From NCBI GenBank assembly GCA_022495005.1, contig JAGYXB010000687.1, positions 1,488,001-1,552,000 on the forward strand: a stretch of 64,000 bases of DNA, read 5' to 3'. Under the pieces are notes generated by a model. The model was not told the origin of the DNA. It searched no databases and saw only the letters and a program-made list of their open reading frames with translations. Both the position numbers and the translations under genes were made by a program. The stretch comes from Rhyacophila brunnea (Eukaryota; Arthropoda; Insecta; Trichoptera; Rhyacophilidae). This document shows, piece by piece, positions 11,831-22,915 of this stretch. The first letter of the stretch is position 1, and every line of letters begins with the position of its first letter.

Positions 11831-11870
11831 AAATTAGAAGCAGAGCTCTTTCGGTCTCTGCTTCTAATTT
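11831..11870. repeat. Perfect 15-bp inverted repeat (hairpin)
   Basis: AAATTAGAAGCAGAG at 11831-11845 and its exact complement CTCTGCTTCTAATTT at 11856-11870 enclose a 10-nt loop. It lies 14 bp left of a MITE but outside its target duplication. There is no T-run of terminator type and no evidence for function. Confidence 0.6.
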
Positions 11871-11884
11871 TTTTCATATGAGAT

Positions 11885-12289
11885 CATGGCCCCCACAAAG
11901 GGGGGGCTGACAGGGCTCTAGCCTGGGGGCCCGGGCTCACGTAGGGACCGGCGAGTCGAGTCGACCAGATAAGTAATATAAACATACATCACAAAAGTAT
12001 AAAAAGTCGCCGGCGGCGGTATTTTCCTTCAATAATGTTATTATTTAAAATTATGTGGTTATATGATATAATTTTTAATGATGTATCTATACTCGACAAC
12101 TCCATAATTCAAATGGATGTATTAAAATATACAAAAAAACACTAAATATACACATTAATTTTAACGCGCACCTACACCATTTGGAAAACGCTACTGCAGA
12201 GCGTCACACTGCCTTTATCTTTAGCGATAGGTAGGGGGGCCGCCAAAGAGCCCTAGCTTGGGGGCCCGCTTCGGGATGTGGCTGCCATA
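11885..12289. mobile_element. hAT-like MITE with GGGGGCCC ends, copy 1
   Basis: The left end CATGGCCCCCACAAAGG and right end (complement) ATGGCAGCCACATCCC form imperfect inverted termini. TATGAGAT is present on both sides (11877-11884 and 12290-12297). Subterminal GCCTGGGGGCCCGGGC and CTTGGGGGCCCGC blocks flank an AT-rich centre. Copy 2 is at 26380-26762 (opposite orientation) and a decayed copy 3 at 32205-32597. No coding capacity. Confidence 0.8.
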
Positions 12290-12297
12290 TATGAGAT

Positions 12298-13265
12298 AAT
12301 AGTATAATTATGATATTTGTCTTGAATAGTCTGTGATGCTTGACAATTAATGTACATATCTACCAATGGTTTGCTGTTCAACTAGGTCGTCTATATCATA
12401 TTATACACCTATACTTGCCTACTATTAAATAATATACCATACAAAACATTATAACATATCTGTTTAATACACCTTACCTCACTACTCTATCGCTTCTATC
12501 TTTCTTATCACTTTACCTCTTCGTGACGAAATGTTGCAGGTGCATTTTTTATACGTCGTTTTATTTTAACTTAGGAACCTTTTGATATATCAAAATGATA
12601 CCCGACTATTATAGTGGTATCTACCAATAACATTGTCTGTCGTATGTGCAAGTTTCATTTATATTGGTTCAGTATTTTTTTGTTATAATAAGATGTAGGT
12701 ACCATGGAAATATTCAATGCAAATTTTTCAAAATCACATATTCATAGGTTTTTTTAATTCTATTAGTACAGATTATCATTTTTATGTAGGTAGTAAGTAT
12801 AAAAATGATAATAAACCATCAGGAAACTTTGGCCTGGTGTATAAAGAGCTTACAAACACTCATGCAAATTATGACAATATTGCTTAGTCAGCCTCTTAAG
12901 GAAATTCGACAATAATGTAATTATTTTAAGTACTTAGACACACGATACTTAACTAGTTGATAGTGTGTCATGCAAGATACTCAACAGTGTAAAAAGATAT
13001 TTTAATAATTTTATCACAATTACAAAAAAATCTTTAATTCCTCGGCCAAATAGTCAGAAAACGACAATAATTCATAGAGGCTTATTGTCAGTGGAAACAT
13101 TTAGGGTCGAAGAGAAGAGTAAGGTATCATTCTCTATGATTCAACCAAGTAACTCTATGGGTATCTCCAAATCATAAGAATTCAATAATTACCGGAGAGA
13201 TACTATAGGTAGCCTTTTAAAGGAGTTACGACACACGACAAGAAGGAATACAAAGAAGGAATAAC
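12298..13265. other. AT-rich spacer, nothing recognised
   Basis: The + frame 12965-13177 has no recognisable domain. No paired repeats are found. Confidence 0.45.
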
Positions 13266-13390
13266 TTACCTAATTTAATCTTTTTCTACAGTCGGTCTCA
13301 CAGCCTCTCTGCGTTCTTCTTGACGTTATACTCAGATTTTCTCCGGGATAGAACAGGGGCCGATTTCCTAATTTATTAAAAGGTCTAGAT

Positions 13391-13983
13391 CAGCGGTTCT
13401 CACGTGAAATTTAGCTTGGCCGCACAATTGACATTGACAGTTCTATGGAAACGTCTGGTGGCCACACCAAACTTCACTTTTGTTAAGATTGAAAATATTA
13501 AAGCTAAATTTTATTTACTAAAAAGAATGGATCAATTTATTTATTAAGTCCATATAGTAGAAGAAATTTGATCATTTTAGTTCAAATCTATTCATTTAAA
13601 AATAATTCCTCAATACTCCTTTTTTTCCAATGCGAGCCGCATGGCTGCTTCTAAGTTTACATCTGTCAACTGGCTTCGATATTTGTTTTTTAAGAAGTGC
13701 ATTACACTGAATAATCTTTCACAGTATTCAGTAGTAGGAAAAGTCGACAATAATAACAAAGCAATTGTTGCCAATTCTTTGAATTGACTTGATTCTTGGT
13801 CAACGTATAACTTCGACCAAAATTTTTCAACCGTGGTATTATTAAAATAGTTTTTAAGTACTTGGCCATGACTCATTTCCAATAATGCATATTTAACGTT
13901 AGCCCAGTTAATTAAATAAAATATTAAAAATGATATTGGTGGCCGCAACAAAATCCTCTGGTGGCCGCACATGAGAACCCCTG
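13391..13983 (-). mobile_element. hAT element, 593 bp, with transposase C-terminus
   Basis: The termini are CAGCGGTTCTCACGTG and (complement) CAGGGGTTCTCATGTG. GTCTAGAT stands exactly on both sides (13383-13390 and 13984-13991), of nnnTAnnn type. GGCCGCAC blocks lie just inside both ends. It is an internally deleted copy that keeps the end of the transposase gene on the - strand (13610-13960). It is nested in a LINE remnant. Confidence 0.92.
13610..13960 (-). pseudogene. hAT transposase C-terminal dimerisation domain (ZBED/SCAND3-like)
   Basis: The C-terminal part reads STFPTTEYCERLFSVMHFLK, then NKYRSQLTDVNLEAAMRLAL, ending at a stop at 13610. This is the hAT dimerisation (hAT-C) signature: P-T-(S/T)-x-x-x-E-R-x-F-S, N-K-x-R-x-x-L, then the L-x-x-x-(M/L)-R-L helix. 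About 100 residues of an enzyme usually 500 to 650 residues long remain; the BED finger and the DDE catalytic residues are missing. The open frame runs on through the element end into LINE sequence up to 14041, so the annotated start is not biological. The domain is well known and the match is clear; activity is impossible. Confidence 0.85.
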
Positions 13984-14254
13984 GTCTAGATCCATCGTAT
14001 CTAACAACGTGGCCGACCCATTTGAGTATTGGCGATCTCATGATATTAGCTATATTGGACTTAAATTTCTTGAAGAGTTCCTCAGGGCTAGTACCTACAG
14101 CTGCGTCATTTTTGATTTTCTTTAATGGGTCAACGTATTATACAAAGAATTTTACGAATTTTGAGAAAAATACCAAACAAACATATAAATAGAGATACCT
14201 ATGTATGTTTGTATTAATGAATATATCGTCACCTTACTATTAAGACCTTGTAAA

Positions 14255-14817
14255 TAGAGTTGGGTTTCGGGAATTTCCCGACGGGAATTCTCGAGAAATT
14301 TTCGAGATTTTCCATCCCGAATCTCGAGAATTAAAATTTTTAACAATTCGGGAAATCCCGGATCTCGAGAATCGTTTCTCGGGATTCGGGATTTCTTTAT
14401 TATCAAAATATTGATTGAAAAAACGATTTTCTATATGAAAAAAGTGGACAAAAACACAAAACGATCAAAGACTGATCGGGGCATTTAACACATTATGCCA
14501 ACGTCGACTCAAAATGAGCGCAATTTTGCAACATCAGGGAATTTTGTATCTCAAAAGCGTACGCGATAGTCAGACGCAGCGATTTACAGTCTGTGTTTTT
14601 TGAAATTTTATTTTAATAAGTAATGTTTTGAATTATTTTTGTTTTCCTATTTCTATTTTGTTTGTCTTTTTACGTAAATAAAAAAAATCATATTTTTTTG
14701 GAATTTGTCTGTTTTTACTCTGATTTTAGGACTTTTACAGGTTTTTTTAAATTACCCGATTTCTCGAGAATTCCCGAATCTCGAGATTGAGATTTTCTCG
14801 GGAAATACCCACCTCTA
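14255..14817. mobile_element. hAT element of the CTCGAGA family, 563 bp
   Basis: It starts TAGAGTTGGGTTTCGGG and ends GGGAAATACCCACCTCTA. CTTGTAAA (14247-14254) and CTTGTAAG (14818-14825) differ at one base, an 8-bp duplication of nTnnnnAn type. Both ends hold several TCTCGAGAA/TTCGGGA repeats. The centre shares GACTGATCGGGGC, CAACGTCGACT, CAACATCAGGGAATTTTGTA and CGTACGCGATAGTCAGACGC with 62225-62779 (inverted). No coding sequence remains. Confidence 0.85.
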
Positions 14818-14825
14818 CTTGTAAG

Positions 14826-15800
14826 TCCGATATCATAGAAAAATGAAGTACGAGTATGTTCGACAAAATTTAAACAAAAAAATATTTTAAATCATACCAA
14901 TCCCCGGTACTCTAGAATCTAGACTAGTATGCTGTCCATCTATCAATATATTTTAAAAACTCGTAAGTTTAGTGGTTTCACACATGGAATTAGAACCTCG
15001 TATTTCACAACCTGTGTTTGCAGATTCATCGATTAGAGAGGTGTTTAAAATATTATTTTTATTACGTTTTTTCCTTCCCCTCAACATTCTTCTCAAACAG
15101 ACTTACGTGGTTTTAAAAGTAATGTGACGATATACTTAAAAACATGTGCTTATCAAACGTGTTCAATAAAACCTTTTCTATACAGGTTATAGATGGAGAC
15201 TGGATATATGAAAATATATGCGTTGTATTTTCCAAGTCTGCATAAATTCACCGATTTTTGTGTAATATTATTATAATTATTTTCAAACATTTGTACAATA
15301 TCGTATCGATAAAATGAAGCCGGCATATTTTTAGTCCAAAATCTGTTATCGTGGTAGCAGGATGTGGTTAAATGTATTCTTTGTATAGTTTTAGAATGGA
15401 ATTTGATTTTTTTTATCACGAAACTCACATCACAATATAAATACGTATTGTATTCACCTGAATTCATATTTATTTATAATTCACATACAAATTATTACAT
15501 TTAAATTTTATTCATAATAGACACGAATACCCAGCAGAACTGTTAAGTTAAAATAACTGCTTATTTCTCTTATTCAATGATTCATTGATTTAAAAAAAAA
15601 CAAAAAATGATGGCCAAAAATTAACGCAATTTAACAATCATTTCACATATGAGTGGTTATTTTTGAGTAAGCTAGGTTCAAACATAATATTTGTGTTCTT
15701 AGTTCACTATGTTACTATGTTAACTGTTACTACACTAGTTCACTATGTTCACTTAGTTCACTATGCTTGTAAACCGCTCATATTGTATACTTTAAATATG
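14826..15800. other. AT-rich spacer, nothing recognised
   Basis: The - frame 15153-15467 (104 codons, AT-rich) looks hydrophilic and has no recognisable domain. A GTTCACTATGTTA-type triplication near 15700-15770 is a minor simple repeat. Confidence 0.4.
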
Positions 15801-15930
15801 ATGACCATAGCTTAATTTATAAAACACATTGGCGCGAATACAGTGAATGCAGATTCAAGTCCTGTCGGGCGTCATATTTTTTCAAAAACGTTATTTTCTA
15901 ATATATATATAATATATGAGGTGTTTTCAA
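15801..15930 (+). repeat. tRNA-derived SINE, family C
   Basis: ATAGCTTAATTTATAAAACA is followed by AGATTCAAGTCCTGTCGGGC, giving tRNA-like A- and B-box positions about 45 bp apart. Then come CATATTTTTTC and, further on, GAGGTGTTTTCAAAT. The same arrangement occurs in reverse at 18733-18870. It does not fold as a full tRNA, so a SINE head is the better reading. Confidence 0.6.
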
Positions 15931-16439
15931 ATGATGTACGTAAGTTAAACTAAATGCTAAAAACATTTATGCTGTAACTACTTATTGAAGACTGAATCGC
16001 AAAAATTAAAAAGCAAGCATCCATTATTATCTGAAAATACATCGTTTGAAATTCCTCAAATTTATTTAACATATATTAAACATTTATTTTATTCAACGAA
16101 TAATTCAGAAGATTCAACATACATAATTTGGAAAAAGGTGAGGTACCTAGGTAAAATTTTGATTTTTTTTGTACCTGTAATTCTGATATGTTTCCAAGTT
16201 AAATTTATTTTTACAGCATATTTGATTTATTATATTATTATAGTTGTCGTATAAAAAACTATATGCACTAAAAAAATATTAAACTATAACACAATACATT
16301 TTCCAATTGCATTACAAACCTTGAATGAAATGAAATATAATATATAAATATGGTTTGAATAAACTAATTAACCATTAGTAATCCAAGAGTAACATTGTGT
16401 AGTATAAAAAGGTGCGTGCTGGGCACTGTTTGGATAAGG
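15931..16439. other. AT-rich spacer, nothing recognised
   Basis: The + frame 15985-16254 ends in a hydrophobic stretch (about 30 residues of I, L, F, V) but is typical of AT-rich chance frames. No splice or domain evidence. Confidence 0.4.
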
Positions 16440-17560
16440 AACCAAACAAGAGATGCCATTAATCAATATGGTTTAGTAAATTAAACTAAACTAAACGTTT
16501 ATTAGAGGCAGCTGGAACGATGTGTGATGGATAAGTTCCTCTTCTTCCACCCTGTCACGTCCCAACGTTGGGGCATAGGGCAAGCACAAGTTCGCGCCAC
16601 TTCCCTCGGTCCATCGGCAACTCTTGCGCCTCCTGTCATGCCAGACCTGCATAACGTAGGTCGCTCCTGTAGCACCGCTGTAGGGTGAGGGAGGGCCGGC
16701 CACGGCGATGGTATCCTTGAGGCTGTGCCACAAAGTGTCGCACTCTTTGGCGGCATCCGGAATACGTGTCCCAGCCACGTAAAGCGTCTCTTCGTGATAA
16801 CCTCAATCACCGAAGGCTGCTGTGTCTGCTCATGAACTCACGTGTTTGTAACGCGGTCGTACCAATGTACCCCTAATATTCTGAGAACTCTGCCATTCTG
16901 GGCAGTGTTGACCTGTGTGTCCCTGATAACTATCTTAGAAATAGAGACCACCAGTTGTTTATTCTCCCAAGATGCAGAACCAACCTGCCACTGGTAATGC
17001 CAATTGGGAGAGTGATAACTATGTTCAACGAAATTGCTTCGGGTGTTGATATATTCCACCTACGTGAGAATGAGTTTAGGTGGATGTTGTTTTATAAAAT
17101 CTTAAAATAGGGTCTGCTTAACTCATCCGGTGTACTTCCTTGTACCTATCTAATTCATATACTGATATATCTCTTTTTATGTAATACTGTTATATTTATC
17201 TTTGTTTCTAAATGTCATGTTGTGAACGTCTTAAACTTATAATTTGTAATTTCCACAATATGTTAAAAAAATAAATGAATTGAATTGAATTGAGACGTCA
17301 ATTCTCAAAGCTCAAAAGCCGAGACTCTTGAAGCTTAGTAAGATGTTACGTCTCACAGCCATACAGGAGCACAGGTAGCACACACGCGCTAAACAAACGA
17401 CATAATATGGTCCTCACAGAATACAGCCTTGACCTCCATCTGACTCCAAGTTGGTTGAATGCACTGCAGATAACCTAGAGAAATAAAATCGGTTCGGAGA
17501 GGCCTTCATTCTACAGTGGATTGATCCAGACTGATGGCGATTATCATTTTATCTGCAAAT
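16440..17560 (-). pseudogene. LINE reverse transcriptase 3' half, interrupted
   Basis: On the - strand from 17560 downward the translation includes RLYSVRTILCRLFSACVLPV and VLLYGCET (about 17440-17340), then HLTKLQESRLLSFEN with TGA at an expected Trp. After the inserted block (16886-17290) it continues RILGVHWYDRVTNT, VIEVITKRRFTWLGHVFRMP (about 16815-16755) and, in another frame, MDRGKWRELVLALCP (about 16615-16570). The order matches the C-terminal part of a CR1/Jockey-like reverse transcriptase: connection domain, I-L-x-I-x-W-x-x-x-(V/I)-x-N, then L-x-W-L-G-H-V-x-R-M. Stops and at least two frameshifts mark it as dead. The + strand boundary near 16480 shows AAACTAAACTAAACG, a (TTTAG)n tail on the - strand, so the 3' terminus is preserved. 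Confidence 0.8.
16886..17290 (+). mobile_element. 3' end of a retroelement inserted into the LINE
   Basis: Removing this stretch rejoins the LINE frame on the - strand without loss (LSFEN, stop, then RL on one side and RILGVHW on the other). The insert ends on the + strand with AAAATAAATGAATTGAATTG, an (ATTGA)n-type tail usual for non-LTR 3' ends. TGAG occurs at both junctions (16882-16885 and 17291-17294), a minimal target duplication. No coding region was recognised in it, so it is a 5'-truncated LINE end or a SINE-like element. Confidence 0.65.
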
Positions 17561-17699
17561 TTAACATTTCTGAATATTATGAAGAGTGGGTACAGAAAAT
17601 AATATGTAGAAAAACAATACATATACTTACATGCTATTATTAATAAGATGACTACTTACACAATGATAGAAAAAATAAAAATTGATAAATAAATTAATA

Positions 17700-17925
17700 A
17701 CCTGGAGAGACTGGTAGTTTCGGGTACCCTCTAGGGAAGACGAGGCAGAACAAGAGCGTCAGCATGCTGGAGCGACCAAGTGATGGAGTTTTCTGGGGGT
17801 AGCCTTCATACTGTCATGAGAGAAGAAGATGACCGTGAGGGGTGGAGAGTGTCGCGCAGAAAATGTCGTCAGTGTAGTCACGTTCTTCACCCAAGAGGGA
17901 ATGATCAAAAATGAGCTTTCCACCC
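17700..17925 (+). pseudogene. LINE C-terminal tail fragment
   Basis: The + strand reads ACWSDQVMEFSGGSLHTVMR then EEDDREGWRVSRRK. This resembles the R-W-x-D-(D/Q)-(I/V)...A-x-D-R-x-x-W-R tail after the G-H-V-x-R-M motif in non-LTR reverse transcriptases. It runs into frameshifts by 17880. Orientation is opposite to the LINE at 16440-17560, so it is a separate insertion. Confidence 0.55.
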
Positions 17926-18073
17926 CGTATATAAATAATAATTCAAGGAATAACGAACCATTGCGTCATGCTCTTTCTATTTCAAAGGAAAAGCTTTATT
18001 AATTACATTCTTGTAGGTAAGTAGTTAAGTATAATATACAACTTGTGTCTAAAAAAACATATATACTGTAGAT

Positions 18074-18626
18074 CAGTGTTTCCCAAGGTGGGGCGTACAC
18101 CCCACCGGGGGGCAATTTGAATGTTTTGGGGGGAAATGTGCAAATCATTAATATTTGGTACATTTTTTTTGTTAAAAAACGCTTTTTGATATTGCACGCA
18201 TGACTTTCCGAAAAAATTACTGTTACCATTCCCATCATAATATTTAATTGTATGCGGCGCTTTAGTGTTGTAATTGATATGTAACTGAAAAAAAAGAAAT
18301 TTATTGTTTCGATATCACAAAGTGTGGAGATTTAAGATTAAAATTGACCAAATTAGTACCTCACATAAAAACTCTTTACAGCTCACATCAAGCGCAAGGA
18401 TCGCATTAATTTTCTTGCGAGTTGTACATCTAATATAATATACATAGGTACTTACCTACAAAAATTTAATTAAAAATAGTATTGCCTATGTGCATTTTTA
18501 AATTGAAGTGATTCATTTTTTTCAGAATTTGTTTGTTAACTATAAAATTTTGATAGGGGGGGGGGGCAATGGAGATTTTTGAATCGTTGAAGTGGGGCAT
18601 GGCACAAATAAGGTTGGGAAACACTG
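18074..18626. mobile_element. hAT MITE, 553 bp, CAGTGTTTCCCAA ends
   Basis: The left end CAGTGTTTCCCAAGGTGGGG and right end GGTTGGGAAACACTG are inverted. CTGTAGAT is exact on both sides (18066-18073 and 18627-18634), of nnnTAnnn type. GC-rich subterminal blocks (CACCCCACCGGGGGGC and a run of 11 G near 18556) surround an AT-rich core. Frames at 17999-18238 and 18003-18197 are not transposase. Confidence 0.92.
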
Positions 18627-18732
18627 CTGTAGATAGTAAATATAATAATTATTATAACTTGCTTCATTGTAAACAGTTCCTTTTAACTTAAAACTCATTT
18701 GGTGAACGTCTTGAATTAATAATAATTTAATT

Positions 18733-18870
18733 TGAAAACACCTCAGAGAAATATATAACCACTAGAAAAAATCTTTTGAAAAAAATTCGATACCCAGCGG
18801 GATTCAAATAAGCGCCCATTGAGATTTGCGCCCATGTGCTCTAATCAATTTATAAATATTGTTAATATTA
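18733..18870 (-). repeat. tRNA-derived SINE, family C
   Basis: On the - strand: TTGATTAGAGCACATGGGCG, GCGCTTATTTGAATCCCGCT (B-box-like), GGTATCGAATTTTTTTC, and at the end GAGGTGTTTTCAAAT. These blocks pair in order with 15801-15930. Confidence 0.6.
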
Positions 18871-21415
18871 TGCAGTCAGCTTTTGTATTTTAAATCAACG
18901 TATTAATAATAATTACTAACCTAATTATATTTTTTGAAAGAGATTTTTCTAATGGTTGTATATTTATCTAAGATGTTTTCAAATTATTTAGGTTCAATAA
19001 AAAGTGTTACAAACAATTACAAATACATTCTTAAATATTGTGAGTTATTCGTTGAATAATAGAAATAGTTTTCTTAAATAAACAACTACATTTTCTCTGC
19101 TCTTGACTCTGAAACGCACAACATACAATATAGATTCGAATGCTCTTACATTTAAATATTACAGTTACGTTATGTAACCTACGAATGCAAATTTAATGTT
19201 AATCGTATTGCATAATCTAGTTCATTTAACATGGCAATTATCTGAGCATTAACTTTACAAATAAAACTTTTGCATAACTTCACCAACGCGATGAATTGCA
19301 GAGATTTGAGTGTTAGTATGTCAGAGCGTATATATTTTTTCGGTGTGTATAAGTTTTGGTTGTACAAAGGATGTTCTCATATACTGAGGTGAATACGTTC
19401 AATGGGTAATATCCGGTCACTCCCACTGTCGCTGCTTTACCATCTGACATTGTACAACTCAGAACTTTGAACGTGCGTTTAACTGTTTTATTTTATTTTT
19501 TATGTATCTAAATATTAACACAAGTTTCTGTAGCAAGTGTAAAAACAACTAAATATAACATATTTTCAAATGTAACAGTAACAATTTTACTTACTATTTT
19601 CATGGTTTAAACCTACTAACTTTAATGTTAAACTAAAGCTTTACGAATTCATACATCTTTCATGTGTCTCTTCAACTAATGATGTTTATGATACTTTGAC
19701 TTATAATACTATCGTTTTGTACAGTTGTAATTAAAATTTCTCATTAATAAACTGTTTATTCATAATCGTTTTATTGTCTTTTGCAGTGTTTTAACCAAAA
19801 TAAAAGAAAACTGGCCACCACAAAAGGTTCAAGTAAAATGATGAAATAACTTATTGTCGACAAAGATTTTTCACATTATGGCGCAATTTATTCAAAAAAA
19901 GAAACATATTTTTGTATCATAAGTAGAAGAATACGTACTAAATAATGATAATTTTAGAAGTTTTAAAAGTTGTCACATTTGAAAAATAATAAACAAAATT
20001 ATTTAAGCAAACAGTTTTTCTCAAATAATTCGTCTTAGGTTTGGTAGGGGTGAAACATAAAATACCTATTTATTTTATTTTATTTCCTGTGGAATATTTA
20101 GGTACACATACGTTTTCACATAATTTAATAAATCTTGTGTTACTAAATATACCTATAATATCTTTATCTACGACTGTCAAAATGATTACAGTCTCTATAG
20201 GTACCAAAATTATCACACATATCAGTCCCAATTCACACTAGCATACAGTATATAATATTATATTATATATATATAACAATAACAATAACCCCTCAAGTCC
20301 ATTAACATTAAAGATCGTGGTACTTTTATTCATTAGCTTACCTTGATGTTATTAATTGACCTGTCGTCTGACGTTTATAGGGTAGAACTCCTTTATAATT
20401 ATTTGGAAATAACTTTTGATGATTTTTAAGTATGACTACAATATCTTATGTACTTTATGTCTTATGCATAAGATGTAATAACTTCATATTTTCAACGCGC
20501 GCTTCGAACAGGAAGGAGGAAATTTAATAATGAAACTATTTCAAATAAATTAACAGACTATGCATTTTTAATGAGCAGACATATTATTGATCTAGTAATT
20601 GTTTTAGGTTGCGAAACATTTTGTAAATACGTTGAAAACTCTTTTAAATTGCAATTTTTACTAATTAAAATATAGTAAAGAATTATCGTGCACCATTAAT
20701 GAACAGGAGCTGGCCGTAAATTGGTAACTACACTTAATTACATTTACATGTTCATAATGTGTGTGGCAGAATACTAATTAGTGTAATAATTTAAAGTATG
20801 AACAACGCAGACATATTAATTATTATTATCTAGACTGAAGTCGAATATTCTACTTATCAATTTAATTTTTTGAAAACCTCACTGTACGGTTTACCTACAT
20901 ATTAAAGAAGTAAGTTAATTAAAAATTAATTTAGTACATCCCAGCAAAACATAATAAAACAGTCATTTGAATTGCACAATACAATTACCATTATAAATGT
21001 AAATTTATATGGTTGATCTAGTGATAGAAACATTCATCTTTTACGTGCTTTTATATGTGTATACCTACTTCATCCACCATCATACTTTCGACTACTTGCA
21101 TAGTACCCGCTCTGAACACTCTATAGTTTTATTACTAATTTTAATTAATTGAAATTTGTAATAAATCACACACTCATTATCACGAATTATGTTTTTCGGT
21201 TTTCCATTGGCCGCCATTTTCCTACTTTATTATTAATAATTCAAAGAAACCTCTCTTTATCATGGGCATACATACAACCACTTAACTCATCGGAACAATA
21301 TAATAGTTTTCTCAAATAGAAATAAGTGACTACCTAGTGTTACAATCGTAATAATACATACATCATTAACACGTGTGAACCGATGTATATTATAATCGTG
21401 TTTAATTAACCAAAA
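18871..21415. other. Long AT-rich region, nothing recognised
   Basis: About 2.5 kb with only short AT-rich frames. No terminal repeats, tRNA boxes or splice-framed exons were found. It lies upstream of first exon A and could hold distal regulatory DNA, but nothing in it shows this. Confidence 0.45.
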
Positions 21416-21416
21416 C

Positions 21417-21785
21417 CGAGCCAGTTTGATTTTTGTTTGAAATTTGAACTTTTTCGCAAGATAAAGCGGTGGCATAGCGCTTTTTATAACTGTAAAAGTT
21501 TAGTTACCCTTCCACCGTGTTTCTGTTAATGATTAGCCGATTTAAATATGTAACTTCCCCATGCTTGTTTTTTTCGGGTCAAGAGAGTGTGTTGCAACCT
21601 CGAACCCCGCCAATAAGTCTAAAATCACTTCCATATCCGTATGTAATTGGTATAAAAATTAATGTGTTTATTCAGACCCAACCGTAAAAGAAGTATCCAT
21701 TATCATTTACCTACACTCGAATCGAAATTATATCAAGTGTCCTGCCATTACCGTAAATTAACATCAGACCTGCTTCACACTAATA
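21417..21785 (+). repeat. Dispersed repeat family D, copy 1
   Basis: This aligns in the same orientation with 53940-54350. Shared blocks in order are TTTGATTTTTGTTTGAAATT, CACCGTGT-TCTGTTA, ATGTAACTT-CCC, GTTTTTTT-GGG, GAGAG-GTGTT, TTCCATA-CCGT, ACCGTAAA-GAAGTA, CTATTATCATTTAC-like text and CCTGCCATT. No coding frame is conserved between the two. Family unknown. Confidence 0.65.
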
Positions 21786-22564
21786 AATGAATAATTTTAG
21801 TCATTTCTAATAGTCATTCATAGTCTCTTGTTTCCTCTTTTATTACCAAGAAACGTTAGGAACTTTTCACGTATGTATTAATATGTAGCTATATTGAATG
21901 TGGTTACATTGGTTTTTCAATTACATACTTAATCAAGAAGGATAATCACACCATAGTATGGGATGTAAAAATACGCCAATGCATGAAAAATTCAAAGGTT
22001 TTCGAACAGTAAACAATGATTAGTAATCAAAACGTTAGACCATTTTAATATGAAGGATCAGTTATCATTTCAATTACATCTCGGTCCAGATAACTTTAAT
22101 AATAGCATATTATGTTCAGATAGGCGAAACGCGGCATATTATGTGGAAAATAATTCATGTCACTAATAATTAATGACTTATTAAAAATTAATATTTTATT
22201 TTAATTTGCGACTCTTTTTTGCCATTAAATCTTCCTGCTCTACCGTTTTCGGTATATAATATTTTTAATAAATCTAAGTAAGGAATGAATAATATTTAAT
22301 GATACGTTGATTTTACGCTAATATTTTTTTTTTAAACTAATATAGATTTCGCATTAATCATGAATATATGTTTCTTTATATAGGTACAGTTATATCAACC
22401 AATTTTTAACATATGTTATATATAATGCATAATAAATGTAGTATATATTTTCTTTATTTTACAATAAAATAATCCCCGCTAATAAGTTCATTCTAAGTAT
22501 GTTTTCGGTTGATACAAAATAATATAAAATGATGTTGTATGTATGTTATTTAATATGTAATATT
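21786..22564. other. AT-rich upstream region of first exon A
   Basis: AT-rich with no frame or repeat recognised; it precedes the sharp rise in GC at about 22565. Confidence 0.45.
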
Positions 22565-22915
22565 TAATTAAAATCACGCCACGTGAGATGCAGGTCGAAT
22601 ATTGGAGATGGCGCGACCTCGGAACGCGTCCTCAGCCGGCTAATCCTCATTCATGACACCAGTCCGCCCGTAATGACGGCCAATCAGCAAAACTAGGCTG
22701 ATTGCCGAGAGGTCCATTCGGAGTCACTTCGCTCACAACTTCGGCCACGGCGCGTTCCTCCACGAAAGTTTACCCGACAAATCAATCCCATGAACCCCCA
22801 CAGCCGACACCCACCCCTAAAATAACGCAAAAGCCCACCCCCCCGGACGATCCCTAGTGTGAAAAGTGGGGCAGAGTTGTAACGATCATTCGTCCTTGAA
22901 ATCACCTGCCGCAAT
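22565..22915 (+). promoter_or_regulatory. GC-richer promoter / 5' UTR of first exon A
   Basis: Base composition changes abruptly from AT-rich to about half G+C over these 350 bp and falls again after the exon. The block holds CACGTG (22580-22585), a run of C near 22835-22845 and TCATTC at 22886-22891. TCATTC fits the arthropod initiator consensus TCA(G/T)T(C/T) and lies 28 bp before the ATG. No TATA box stands at a proper distance. The initiator and start site are inferred. Confidence 0.55.

Larger units (their letters stand above)
13290..14041 (-). pseudogene. LINE reverse transcriptase C-terminus split by a hAT insertion
   Basis: On the - strand, 14041-13984 reads MRSPILKWVGHVVRYDGSR, the closing L-K-W-V-G-H-V-x-R motif of a non-LTR reverse transcriptase. 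On the far side of the hAT element (13391-13983) the same strand continues with an NVKKNAERL-like piece (about 13345-13310), which resembles the W-x-D-x-V-K-x-D-x-x-x-L segment that follows this motif in related elements. Frameshifts are present. The two halves are separated exactly by the hAT target duplication GTCTAGAT, so the LINE copy was there first. Only the 3' end of the LINE is visible. Confidence 0.65.

Noticed and set aside
13984..14041. Start of a hAT transposase at 14041
   Set aside because: The open frame crosses the element end into LINE sequence; the first 19 codons belong to a reverse transcriptase tail.
15153..15467. 104-codon - strand frame as a gene
   Set aside because: No recognisable motif and biased toward AT-rich codons (I, N, K, Y); no context.
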